Shown piece after piece: positions 7,462-16,150 of a stretch of 64,000 bases of DNA (position 1 is its first letter; each line of letters begins with the position of its first letter). The position numbers were made by a program, and so were the translations under genes. The stretch lies in the NCBI GenBank assembly GCA_016715965.1, contig JADJXG010000001.1:248001-312000 (forward strand), in the 5' to 3' direction. The notes below the pieces were generated by a model. The model had not been told where the DNA came from, searched no databases, and saw only the letters and a list, made by a program, of their open reading frames with translations. This DNA is from Saprospiraceae bacterium. GTDB taxonomy: Bacteria > Bacteroidota > Bacteroidia > Chitinophagales > Saprospiraceae.

Positions 7462-9393
7462 ATGCACTTGGCTGCTGAGAAGGACAAATTTCGGGTCAAT
7501 CGGACCTTCCTTGGAATTCAAAGATTCTATCTTTGGTGCATTACAAGGTGCATTGGTCCTTTTCTGGTAAAATCCTTCCTGGCAGGTTTCATAACATGGC
7601 TGACTTTAATTCTTCCCATTCATGCGATTGCCCAAAAGACGGACACTGTAAAAAACAATGTGCACGTCGTGCACGCTGAATTTATGCGATTTGAAAGACA
7701 GGGAGGAAAAGAAATTCAGTATCTGAGTCAGGACATCGCGGTTTTCCATAAAAAAACCTGGCTCTTCTGCGATTCAGCAGTGATCGACGGCCAAACCGTG
7801 GTCGCAATGGGCCATGTCAGGATTGTTGAAGGCGACAGCCTCCAGATCTTTGGTGACACCCTTTTTTATGATGGCAGGCTATTGAAATCCAGTTTTAAAA
7901 ACAACGTCGTTTTGATCCACCGCGATCGCCATCTATTTACGAACGAACTCGACTATGATCTCAAAAAAAGAATTGCCTCCTACCTGACCGGGGGACTACT
8001 GAGTTCTAATACAACGCAACTCACCAGCATAAAAGGTTACTACCATGCCAAAGAAGAAAGAGCTTATTTTAAAGATAGTGTCAATGTACTTTTAGAAGAT
8101 CAAATGAATTTGCAGTCTGATTCTTTGATTTTTGACGCAAAAGAGAATAAAGTACTGTTCACAGGACCTACTTTTATTTTGCAAGCTGACATGAAGCTAT
8201 ACACCGATGATGGATTTCACGACATCACCGGAAAAAAATCTGTCTTCACAGGTCATCCCAGATATGCCAAAAAGGATCAGAAGGCAGATGCCGGTCGCAT
8301 TGTGTCATTGCATAATGAGGACATTGTTATGTTGATGGACAATGCCTGGATTAGAGACAGCCTGCAGGAAGCCAGTGGAGACAGCATTGTGATTGACAAC
8401 AAAAAAGACCTGGTAAAAATTTATGGGAATGGACGTTACAAAGACAAAGACCGGATCTTGAAAGGCGATGTTTTGCATTACAATCGCAGGACCCAATCCC
8501 TCGAAGTGGAAGGGAGAACCACTGTCAACGAAGGATCTCAAATTATCGAAGCAGACAGAATCCTTTACTCCGGTGACGAAGATTTTGGAAGAGCTTATGG
8601 GAATGTCCACTTGAAAGATACTGTTTCTGGTATGACCATCCAAAGTGATACCTTTTATTACAACAAAAAAGAAAAAACCCTGATTCCCGTAGGAACCAGA
8701 AAATACATATCTACTCCAATTGATCAGGATACGATGTACCTGACCGCAGATAGTTTGATTTCAGTCAGAAAAATTGACGGTGCCGATACTTTTACAGTGA
8801 TGAGGGCTTATTACAAGGTCAGAATCTGGAGTCAGAAATTTCAGGCACTCTGTGATTCTTTGTATTTTGATGGTCGGGATTCGACCTTTAGACTGCATAC
8901 ATTACCAGTGATGTGGTCTGACTCGACCCAGTTTGTCGGTGACACCATTCTGGTTTTGATAAAAAACAAAACCATGGATCAAATCCACCTGCAAAACAAA
9001 GCCTTTGTATTGACAGAGTCCGTTAGCGGTCTAAACAATCAAATGAAAGGTCGTTACATTTTAAGTCAATTCAATCATTCGAAAATTGATTTTCTCGATG
9101 TAAAAGGAAATGCAGAGTCTCATTATTTTATTCAGGATGAATCAAAATCATACATCGGCGCCAACTACATTAAATGCAGTAAAATGAGAATCTATTTTGC
9201 CGGTGAACAAAAAATAGACAAAATACATTTCTACACCACCCCGGAAGGAAATATGTTACCCGTTGAAGAAGGTAAAACCAAAAGACTTGAGGGATATGAA
9301 TCCAGATTTGGAGAGAGACCCGTAGATCTGGAATCCATCCTATCTCCCAATCAATTGCTCATTGAACAGAACGGAAACATAGAAGAAAAATAA
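7462..9393 (+). CDS. LptA/OstA-like outer-envelope LPS-transport protein
   Basis: A long secreted protein made of repeated OstA/LptA-type beta strands, with phrases such as VVAMGHVRIVEGDSLQIFGD, SDSLIFDAKENKV and GKGRTxVNEG-like turns recurring through the chain. Bacteroidota encode such proteins of about 550-650 residues, annotated OstA-like or LptA-like, and they are thought to help carry LPS across the periplasm. A hydrophobic segment (FLAGFITWLTLILPIHAIAQ) about 35 residues from the ATG at 7462 would be the signal peptide. The frame extends back to a GTG at 7423, and the true start may also lie further downstream because the N-tail is long. The gene diverges from the IPP isomerase gene. 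Confidence 0.8.
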   Translation: MHLAAEKDKFRVNRTFLGIQRFYLWCITRCIGPFLVKSFLAGFITWLTLILPIHAIAQKTDTVKNNVHVVHAEFMRFERQGGKEIQYLSQDIAVFHKKTWLFCDSAVIDGQTVVAMGHVRIVEGDSLQIFGDTLFYDGRLLKSSFKNNVVLIHRDRHLFTNELDYDLKKRIASYLTGGLLSSNTTQLTSIKGYYHAKEERAYFKDSVNVLLEDQMNLQSDSLIFDAKENKVLFTGPTFILQADMKLYTDDGFHDITGKKSVFTGHPRYAKKDQKADAGRIVSLHNEDIVMLMDNAWIRDSLQEASGDSIVIDNKKDLVKIYGNGRYKDKDRILKGDVLHYNRRTQSLEVEGRTTVNEGSQIIEADRILYSGDEDFGRAYGNVHLKDTVSGMTIQSDTFYYNKKEKTLIPVGTRKYISTPIDQDTMYLTADSLISVRKIDGADTFTVMRAYYKVRIWSQKFQALCDSLYFDGRDSTFRLHTLPVMWSDSTQFVGDTILVLIKNKTMDQIHLQNKAFVLTESVSGLNNQMKGRYILSQFNHSKIDFLDVKGNAESHYFIQDESKSYIGANYIKCSKMRIYFAGEQKIDKIHFYTTPEGNMLPVEEGKTKRLEGYESRFGERPVDLESILSPNQLLIEQNGNIEEK

Positions 9394-9506
9394 TACTTCA
9401 AAAATTGGTTTCCCAAAAATTTCCTTTTGGTTCAATAATGTTTTGTGAATCTATCTAACACTAAGCAAGGATGTGAAGTTTTTCATTCATTTTTGCCTAT
9501 GTCCTT

Positions 9507-10730
9507 ATGAAATCAATCCGGCAATTTATTCTTAATTCTTATTCAGGCATTGACAGAAATGTATGGATTCTCGCCACGGCTATGTTTATCAACCGTTGCG
9601 GGAGCATTGTGATGTTGTTTTTAGGGGTGTATTTGAGCAAAGAATTGAATTATTCCATTACGCAGGCAGGTGTGGTGATGAGCATGCTTGGTCTGGGAAG
9701 TCTGGCCGGTTCCTTATTGGGGGGAATTCTCGTGGACAGGCTCGGATATTACAGGGTCCTGGTGAGCACCATCACCATCAGCGGATTGGTACTGCTGGTG
9801 GTCAGTCAGGTCAGCAATTACTATCTCATGTGTCTTCTGATTTTTCTTTTTACTGCAACCGGTGATGCTTTTAGACCAGCTAACATTACAGCCATGACGA
9901 GTTTTTCGGATGCATCCAATTATACGCGTACGATCGCACTCAACCGACTTGCCATGAATTTAGGATTTTCAGTGGCACCTCTCATTGGAGGATTTCTGGC
10001 AGCTGTTCACTTCAGAAGTATTTTTTGGGTAGATGGATTGACTTGCATCGCTGCAGGTATTTTTTTGATGGTGCACATTGGTCGGGTACACCGCGAAATA
10101 AAAAAATCGGATTTACCACCCATCGTCAAAGACGTTCAAAACGGAGCAGGCTTTTCCTCTCCATGGAAAGACAGTTTCTATCTTTGGTTTTTGTTGGTTT
10201 GTTTTTTATACGCCACTTCTTTTTTTCAAATGTTCTCCACCCTGCCTTTGTATTACAAAGATGTCTATCATCTGAGTCCGGGAGGAATCGGTCTCCTCAT
10301 GGCCATGAACGGCCTTGGTGTTGCTTTGGTGGAAATGTTTGTGATCTATATCATCGAAGGAAAACTAAGCCAATTCAGTTTTATCAAAATCGGTGGCGTT
10401 TTGTTGGTCATTGGATATCTTTTAATGAATTTTTTTCACGGTTATTCCATTTTGGTGGTTTCAATGCTTGTCATCACCGCAAGTGAAATTTTGGCCATGC
10501 CATTTATGGCTAGCTTTTGCATGAGGCGAGCTGGCAGTCTTTCCATGGGCCGATACATGGGATTGTATTCCACGGCATGGGCTTTGGCATTGATAGCTGC
10601 TCCTTTTCTAGGGACCCAGGTCATCGACCGTTTTGGTTATGAGCTGCATTGGTATGTATTTGCAGCTGTTTCCGCCTGTTCAGTCATTCTGATGTATCTG
10701 ATTAGAAACGGGGATGGACTAAAAGTATAA
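9507..10730 (+). CDS. MFS transporter (multidrug-resistance type)
   Basis: A 407-residue integral membrane protein with twelve predictable hydrophobic helices. It has the MFS loop 2-3 motif GGILVDRLGYYRVL (residues about 72-85, a form of G-x-L-x-D-R-x-G-x-R) and a motif C-like region NLGFSVAPLIGGFLA in helix 5. These features fit the drug:H+ antiporter-like branch of the major facilitator superfamily. The substrate is unknown and the neighbours give no clue. It stands alone: upstream is the LptA-like gene (113-base gap) and downstream the convergent metalloprotease fragment. Confidence 0.85.
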   Translation: MKSIRQFILNSYSGIDRNVWILATAMFINRCGSIVMLFLGVYLSKELNYSITQAGVVMSMLGLGSLAGSLLGGILVDRLGYYRVLVSTITISGLVLLVVSQVSNYYLMCLLIFLFTATGDAFRPANITAMTSFSDASNYTRTIALNRLAMNLGFSVAPLIGGFLAAVHFRSIFWVDGLTCIAAGIFLMVHIGRVHREIKKSDLPPIVKDVQNGAGFSSPWKDSFYLWFLLVCFLYATSFFQMFSTLPLYYKDVYHLSPGGIGLLMAMNGLGVALVEMFVIYIIEGKLSQFSFIKIGGVLLVIGYLLMNFFHGYSILVVSMLVITASEILAMPFMASFCMRRAGSLSMGRYMGLYSTAWALALIAAPFLGTQVIDRFGYELHWYVFAAVSACSVILMYLIRNGDGLKV

Positions 10731-10815
10731 AATCAGATAGTGATATTTCACTGGATGGATTTATTAGATCGATTGGAAAGTCATAGATCCATTTTTTAAT
10801 TTGAATCTATATAAT

Positions 10816-11604
10816 TTACATTTTTATTACCTCTGCATATTTCTGTTTTCCATTTCTCCATTTAAATTCCAGAAGATAATGACCCGGCAATAATTGATCT
10901 GTTTGGATTTTCCAAATATTGACATTTTCAGAAATGCGATATACGCCTATCTCTCTTCCCAGGACATCTTTGATCACAATCGAATGGATGGCATACTGCC
11001 CAAAAATTATCTCGAGATGATCTGAAAATGGATTGGGAAAAATACGGATACCCTCATTCATTTGATCATCAAATACACCTACCGTACTTACAATGGAAAA
11101 TTGGATGATTCTTTCGCACAAATTTTCATCGGTCACGGTGAGTTGATAATCTCCGGGAGCAAGGTCTTTGATCTCATCTGTGCTCGCTCCAGTGCTCCAA
11201 GAATATGCATAGGGTGGTATCCCTCCGCTTACAAATGCCTTGGCTTCGCCATCCTGACCTGTACTGGACTTTGTTTGTACTGAGGCAATCAACAAATCTG
11301 GACTGGTGATCGTATACTGCAATTCTTTTTGACAATTGTTGACATCTCTCAAATAAAGGATATAGTTTCCCGCCTGTACATCACTTAGATCCTGAAGGGT
11401 TTGACCCGAAGACCAATAATAGAAAAAAGGTGCCGTACCAGAAATCGGCGTTACTTTAATTCCCCCCGTTGGCTCACCAAAACATTTTACATTTTCAATG
11501 GTGGACTGCACTGCAATTGAATCAAAATTTTTCACTTCAAAATTTTCTGTGTAGATGCATCCGGATTCATCTTTTAATTCAATGGTATAATAACCACTAC
11601 TAAT
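10816..11604 (-). pseudogene. Detached C-terminal part of the metalloprotease: SprB-type repeats and T9SS sorting domain
   Basis: This segment continues, in the same frame, directly from the TAA that ends the metalloprotease frame at 11605-11607. The first residues after the stop (ISSGYYTIELKDESGC) complete an SprB-like repeat begun before it. Two further repeats follow (each with a WSSG or WSTG core, an AGNY or PGDY turn and D-x-N-x-C). The last 80 residues form a T9SS sorting domain (IRIFPNPFSDHLEI ... GHYLLEFKW ... YAEVIKM). The only available start is an internal GTG at 11535, in mid-domain and with no signal peptide. It is therefore unlikely to be a separate gene; it is the amputated tail, or is made by readthrough. 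Confidence 0.8.
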
Positions 11605-14274
11605 TTAATCGATGCTCAATTCCTTGGAACCAGTATGCCAAAGCACTTCAATATTTCCCATTCCTCCGGAAGGCGTGGCTTCGACTTTTGCTCCAATGTC
11701 CTCACAAGCAGGATAGACTACAAGACCGGAAAGGACTTCTCGATGAACTTTCAGTTTCACCAAATGAATACTATCACATCCGTTAGTTGCCCGATAAATA
11801 AATGACAATGTGCTATCTTCAAAGTATTCCACATCGCGATACAATTCCCCATAACAAAGCCATTTCTCTTCTTCGGTCTGAGATACAGGCAACACTTCAA
11901 TCTCAGTTCTTATAATGCTGTCACATCCCACAGACGATAGAAGGGTGTCAAAATAAGTCCCTGTTTGAAGATACTTTTTGGTAGCAACTGCCACAAATTC
12001 ACCCTCACAAATCTGAAAATATTGGGCAAATAAGGTTTCATATTCTTTCACAATGATCGTATGCTGGCTCAGCTTATTGTTTTTGGTGACTGTAAGGGTG
12101 TAAGTACCAGCGGAAGTAATATCGACCGTGCGGGTAAGAGGACCGTGGGACCATCGGTATTGGCCTCCAGGAATGTTCGCAGTGAGTTGCAATGGCTCCC
12201 TTTTGCACAATGGAATTTCACAACTTGGGATGGTGTCTGGCATTCTCCATTTGAGCACCACTTTAATTTGAAGTTCGGCATCGATTCCAAGATCTGTCCG
12301 GTCGTCGATGGCTGTAAAAACCCATTTTCCTGCAGGATCGAATCTGCCCAAAGATCTGCTAAACCATACTGTATTTTTTTCACCAAAGGCCACATTTTCT
12401 CCCGGCTTAAAATTGGATCGGTAAATTCCGATTCCACTGGGTGAGGTATAGGAAGTCAATACACTTCTCGCCCATGAAGTGCCCTTTGCCGTAATCCCAT
12501 GCTGTATTTCTACCATTAGATCCTGTGCGTAGGGGGGTATTGATCCAAACAATCCGGCTGGAAAAACAAAGCTGTCCCTAATCTCAGAATTGTCCACCAT
12601 CATTTTTAACTCTTGAAAAACCGAATCCAATCTACCGGGCTTTACCGGACAACCAAGATTGACCCTAAATTCTTCGACGTCCAAGGTATCAGAAGCCGCA
12701 TATTCCGTGCAATTGTCTGAAACTGCTGCAGTATAAATTCCCGAATATTTTACATCCAAAAAACTGTCGTTTTTGCCGGGCATTTTATAATCGTGGTGAA
12801 ACCAATCGTAGGTGTAATTTGCATCTACAGGCTTAGCCTGCAATTTGATGACATCTCCATCAAAATAAGGACCCTGTAAATTGACCTGTTGAGTGGCATT
12901 GAATTTTGCCTGCAAACAAGTTTTGGTGTTAATCGCATTTCGTAAAACATCACCGGGTTCTTTGCCAAATCCCTTTGAAAAATTGATGCCATAAGAACTG
13001 AGATGACAATAACTCATGATTGTACCTCCACCTACGGGTGCAGGACCCGGTGGACAGGAACCCACATCCGGAGGCTGGCAGTTGTCTATCTGACTGTTTT
13101 TGGCTGGCCCCCACACACAACTGTGGGTGTGCCAACTGCCGAAATTATGACCCAATTCATGCGCCATCACTTCTACGCTCCAGGAATAAATGGGGAGCTG
13201 CTGGAATGTATTATTAATCCAGGCATAGGAAAGCGGCCCCAATTGTCCATTCCAGTTGGTACACATACCATTGACAAAGGCGATCCCACCTTGTTGTTGG
13301 GCTGTAGCTGTACTTAAAAGCTGCGCAAGGTCCCCGTTAAAATTATTTCTTCTGTAATTGGCGTATGCAAGTAGTATGTTTTGCAAAGTGGTTTTGGGAA
13401 AAGGGTCTGGAGTGGTCCATACCATAATGTCTGATATTTCCAGATTGACTCTTTCAGCAGCATACAAGGTCTTAACCACATTAAACAATCCGGTCACATA
13501 ATTGACCACCTGACTGACCTGCAAATTTCGATCCTGCAACATCTTGTAGTCACACTCCAAAAATACCCGGACGGTTCTGCATCTCGTATCAAAAATGGTT
13601 TGAGATTCGACCATGTTGTGCAAGAAAGAGCTTGCATCTCCAGGCTCCTCTACCCCACACTGATACTCCTGTTTTTTGATTAGATCACTCTCATAAAAAC
13701 TGATATAATTCTGATTGGAATGCTCTTCACCGGAATGGGACTTAAGAACTGCAATATTTAAGTTCCCCCTTTCTGGTAGAGAAACTACTCCCATGATTTC
13801 ATCAGAAAAAAAACTCATGGCGACCAAGGAGCCATCGATGCCAGCAACCACCCCCTTGAAATGCCTCGCTCTTACTGGCTTAATGCCATTAGGGTCTTCA
13901 GATGTCAAAATCCTCGATTCCTCAGAAAATATTTTATGTTCCATCAGAATCAATTCCATTTTTTGACCTTCTACAGGTAACTCCATTCTGAACGCATGGG
14001 ACTGATTCATGTATATTGCATGCAAAACTTCTCGATTCAAGCGAAGAAGGGTAAAATGACTCAAGTTCTTGGTCACCGCAATAGCTTCGTCTTGATTCAA
14101 TGTATTAAATTCAACTTTTCTAAAAGGAGAATACAATTCGGTTTTCCCAACTTGGATTTGTCGTGTGCTGATGTCTTCAATGATGGAATGATTTTGCCCC
14201 CATAAGGTGGGCTGAGCAATAAAAAATGAAACAACAATAAATTTGGTAAGCCAGTTGATTAAAACTCTTTGCAT
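11605..14274 (-). CDS. Secreted M12B-like zinc metalloprotease, interrupted before its sorting domain
   Basis: The start chosen is the ATG at 14274, which begins a signal peptide (NWLTKFIVVSFFIAQPTLWGQ); the frame continues upstream of it without a signal. A propeptide-like region of about 230 residues precedes the catalytic domain. That domain carries HELGHNFGSWH (about residue 371), the HExxHxxGxxH zinc site, followed by the Met-turn TIMSYCH. This is typical of reprolysin-like metzincins. Later come an Ig-like segment, a domain resembling the proprotein convertase P domain (GIYRSNFKPGE...WVFTAIDD), and cysteine-containing repeats. The frame ends at a TAA inside an SprB-type repeat, while the same frame continues downstream to a T9SS domain. 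As written, the product would lack its export signal for the outer membrane. Confidence 0.85.
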   Translation of the reverse strand: MQRVLINWLTKFIVVSFFIAQPTLWGQNHSIIEDISTRQIQVGKTELYSPFRKVEFNTLNQDEAIAVTKNLSHFTLLRLNREVLHAIYMNQSHAFRMELPVEGQKMELILMEHKIFSEESRILTSEDPNGIKPVRARHFKGVVAGIDGSLVAMSFFSDEIMGVVSLPERGNLNIAVLKSHSGEEHSNQNYISFYESDLIKKQEYQCGVEEPGDASSFLHNMVESQTIFDTRCRTVRVFLECDYKMLQDRNLQVSQVVNYVTGLFNVVKTLYAAERVNLEISDIMVWTTPDPFPKTTLQNILLAYANYRRNNFNGDLAQLLSTATAQQQGGIAFVNGMCTNWNGQLGPLSYAWINNTFQQLPIYSWSVEVMAHELGHNFGSWHTHSCVWGPAKNSQIDNCQPPDVGSCPPGPAPVGGGTIMSYCHLSSYGINFSKGFGKEPGDVLRNAINTKTCLQAKFNATQQVNLQGPYFDGDVIKLQAKPVDANYTYDWFHHDYKMPGKNDSFLDVKYSGIYTAAVSDNCTEYAASDTLDVEEFRVNLGCPVKPGRLDSVFQELKMMVDNSEIRDSFVFPAGLFGSIPPYAQDLMVEIQHGITAKGTSWARSVLTSYTSPSGIGIYRSNFKPGENVAFGEKNTVWFSRSLGRFDPAGKWVFTAIDDRTDLGIDAELQIKVVLKWRMPDTIPSCEIPLCKREPLQLTANIPGGQYRWSHGPLTRTVDITSAGTYTLTVTKNNKLSQHTIIVKEYETLFAQYFQICEGEFVAVATKKYLQTGTYFDTLLSSVGCDSIIRTEIEVLPVSQTEEEKWLCYGELYRDVEYFEDSTLSFIYRATNGCDSIHLVKLKVHREVLSGLVVYPACEDIGAKVEATPSGGMGNIEVLWHTGSKELSID

Positions 14275-14420
14275 CTGAGGGATATTTGGTTCCAAAATTA
14301 GACAAAATTCAAACATATCTAAGGTTTTTAACAGTCTTCGTGTGTTTACAATTTCACCCAATTGAAAGAAATATCATTTGGATAGAGGTAAAATTTGTAT
14401 TTTACCACAAAATATACCCC

Positions 14421-15071
14421 ATGATTAATCTTAATTCATTTACTTTTAACTGTTGCAATTCAATTTTTTATGCCAGGATTATTTTCTTGACTTCCTGTGT
14501 GATTTTAAGCCCTTTGGTCCTAGACAGTCAGGAAACGGCTGTTAAATTATTGGAGTGCCGCTGGTCAGATTCAATGCAAATGGCATTGCACAAAAAAGAA
14601 ACCGTCGTGTTAAAAATTAAATATGGTAAGGAATATAGAAAGTGGATAAACCATTCTGATATGGCCCTGGTCCTGGAGGGTGTCCAAAATGGGAGTTTGC
14701 TGGTGACAAACGATCGGAATAAACTTATTAGAATACCAATAAATGGAATCGAAACCATTCAATTAATAAACGCTAAAGCAAAAAAGAAAAGTGGCTTGCT
14801 AATTTTTGGTGTGATTCTATCTATATTAGGTTCATTGTTGGCCATATTGTCACTTCCATCTGTCCTTGATTCTTTTAACGGTAATGCAGGATCTTTTAAC
14901 GATGGAGGATCCAGGGGCTGTTCCTTACTCATGTTTGGATTACTTGGCGTTGTCGGAGGAATTATTTTGTCAGTCGGGGGAACTTATAGATACTCAGAAT
15001 TTGATAAAATAAAACGGGAGATCAGATTTGACGATCCCCAATGCAGGTGTGAGTGGAATGAAAATCCTTGA
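14421..15071 (+). CDS. Envelope protein, paralogue A of a tandem pair
   Basis: The ATG at 14421 starts a 216-residue protein with an N-terminal hydrophobic signal segment. A domain follows with the string VVLKIKYGKEYRKWI, then LVLEGVQNGSLLVTNDRNKL and IETIQLINAKAKKKSGL. Next are two hydrophobic helices around a glycine- and serine-rich loop, and a tail DDPQCRCEWNENP. The neighbour at 15398 shares the same order and many of the same words, so the two are a duplicated pair. The family is not recognised. Topology suggests a periplasmic or cytoplasmic domain tethered by a helical hairpin, with a conserved CxC tail. The frame is open further upstream, but that part lacks a signal. Confidence 0.6.
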   Translation: MINLNSFTFNCCNSIFYARIIFLTSCVILSPLVLDSQETAVKLLECRWSDSMQMALHKKETVVLKIKYGKEYRKWINHSDMALVLEGVQNGSLLVTNDRNKLIRIPINGIETIQLINAKAKKKSGLLIFGVILSILGSLLAILSLPSVLDSFNGNAGSFNDGGSRGCSLLMFGLLGVVGGIILSVGGTYRYSEFDKIKREIRFDDPQCRCEWNENP

Positions 15072-15397
15072 TCCTATATTTCCTATAAAATATTATCTGC
15101 TTATAGAAAGTTTGATTTTCAGCCATTTTGACCATAACTTATATCTTGAGTCATACAGTCAGAAAAAAACCTCCAAGATCAAAGAACCATTTACTTTTTA
15201 AAAAATCCGCTCATATAGCAAGGCTTAATGCTGCTTACCTGCCTGAGGATCCGCCGTTTTGAGATTTTTATAATGAGGATCCAAAACATAGGAAAGGATT
15301 AAATCTGAGTCCAAAATGAATGTCTGTGTTGGAAGACGAAAATAAAAATCAAATAATAAAATAAATACTCCTAAATTAGCCTTCAAATAACAACTTT
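15072..15397 (+). other. Spacer between the tandem paralogues; possible small decayed ORF
   Basis: This 326-base stretch has no long gene. One frame is open from about 15120 and reads through a TTG at 15146 into a basic 38-codon peptide that ends with AAYLPEDPPF at a TGA at 15260-15262. The same frame then continues 18 codons to another stop. The word TGAGGATCC occurs twice, about 30 bases apart. No terminator or clear promoter was seen. It may hold a very small gene or a decayed one. Confidence 0.3.
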
Positions 15398-16045
15398 ATG
15401 AATCACTCAATTTTTCACACAAACTATTTTATCACAAGAGTATTTACCCTCTTTATCACTTCATTTCCATTTTTTTTAATGGCTGATTTCTCTGCTTTTG
15501 CTCAAACATCACCCCAATTGATTCTCCATTGTGACTGGGAAGATTTGGCCAAAACGAGTTTTTACCGGGGAGATCCTGTGGTACTTAAAATTAAACAGGA
15601 ACCTGACTACGAAGAGTGGGCAAAATATACTGGCAGACCACTTGTTTTAGAGAATTTCGAAAATGGAAGCCTGGTATTTGCCCTTTCGAATAAAAAGAAA
15701 CTTAGGGTTCCGCAAGCAGCAGTTGATACGATTCAACTGATCAATGCCAAAACCAAAGGTCAAAGCGGTTTAAATATTGCAGGTATCTCCTTGAGCATTC
15801 TTGGTTTATTATTTGGTATCGGTGCCATCTTTTCTGGAAAGAAAAGATCTGATTCTCTATTGGATGAAGTGGACAATGTCGCGTCATCCTGTTTGCTTTT
15901 ACTGCTTGGCATAGTATTTTTTTTGGTGGGTTCAGTTTTATTCTTAAGCAGCCTCCATCCAAAGGTTTCAGAAAAAAATAAGCTGGGTAGAGAAATTGCA
16001 TTTGACAACCCAAGATGCAAATGCAGCTGGACTGAGCATCCTTAA
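15398..16045 (+). CDS. Envelope protein, paralogue B of a tandem pair
   Basis: A 215-residue protein with a signal-peptide-like N-terminus (hydrophobic residues about 15-35, cleavage near AFAQT). It then shows the same architecture as its upstream neighbour: VVLKIKQEPDYEEWA, LVLENFENGSLVFALSNKKKL, VDTIQLINAKTKGQSGL, two hydrophobic helices around a charged loop, and the tail DNPRCKCSWTEHP. Shared words across the full length point to an old tandem duplication. The function is unknown. The conserved element is an N-terminal beta-rich part plus a membrane hairpin and a CxC-W tail, which might bind metal or form disulfides. Confidence 0.65.
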   Translation: MNHSIFHTNYFITRVFTLFITSFPFFLMADFSAFAQTSPQLILHCDWEDLAKTSFYRGDPVVLKIKQEPDYEEWAKYTGRPLVLENFENGSLVFALSNKKKLRVPQAAVDTIQLINAKTKGQSGLNIAGISLSILGLLFGIGAIFSGKKRSDSLLDEVDNVASSCLLLLLGIVFFLVGSVLFLSSLHPKVSEKNKLGREIAFDNPRCKCSWTEHP

Positions 16046-16089
16046 TTATATAAATATCTAAAACAACTATATCGTACAAAAAATAAAAA

Positions 16090-16117
16090 AGCCCCTCCAC
16101 TTCATTATGGAGAGGCT
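16090..16117 (-). terminator. Rho-independent terminator of the HYR-lectin gene
   Basis: Read on the minus strand, this is a ten-pair stem with one mismatch (AGCCTCTCCA pairing with TGGAGGGGCT) and an eight-base loop, followed at once by a T-rich run. It lies 34 bases past the stop of the large secreted protein gene and may also end transcription from the plus-strand paralogue pair. Confidence 0.7.
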
Positions 16118-16150
16118 TGATCGTCTTTTCACACCTTGGTTAAAAGTGTA

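Noticed and set aside
10025..10486. A 153-codon frame overlapping the MFS transporter
   Set aside because: It is rich in rare residue combinations (many R, H, C) typical of an out-of-frame reading and overlaps a clear twelve-helix protein.
12061..12444. Open frames on both strands within the metalloprotease gene
   Set aside because: They lie wholly inside the well-supported 11605-14274 gene, have no recognised motif and reflect the codon composition of that gene.
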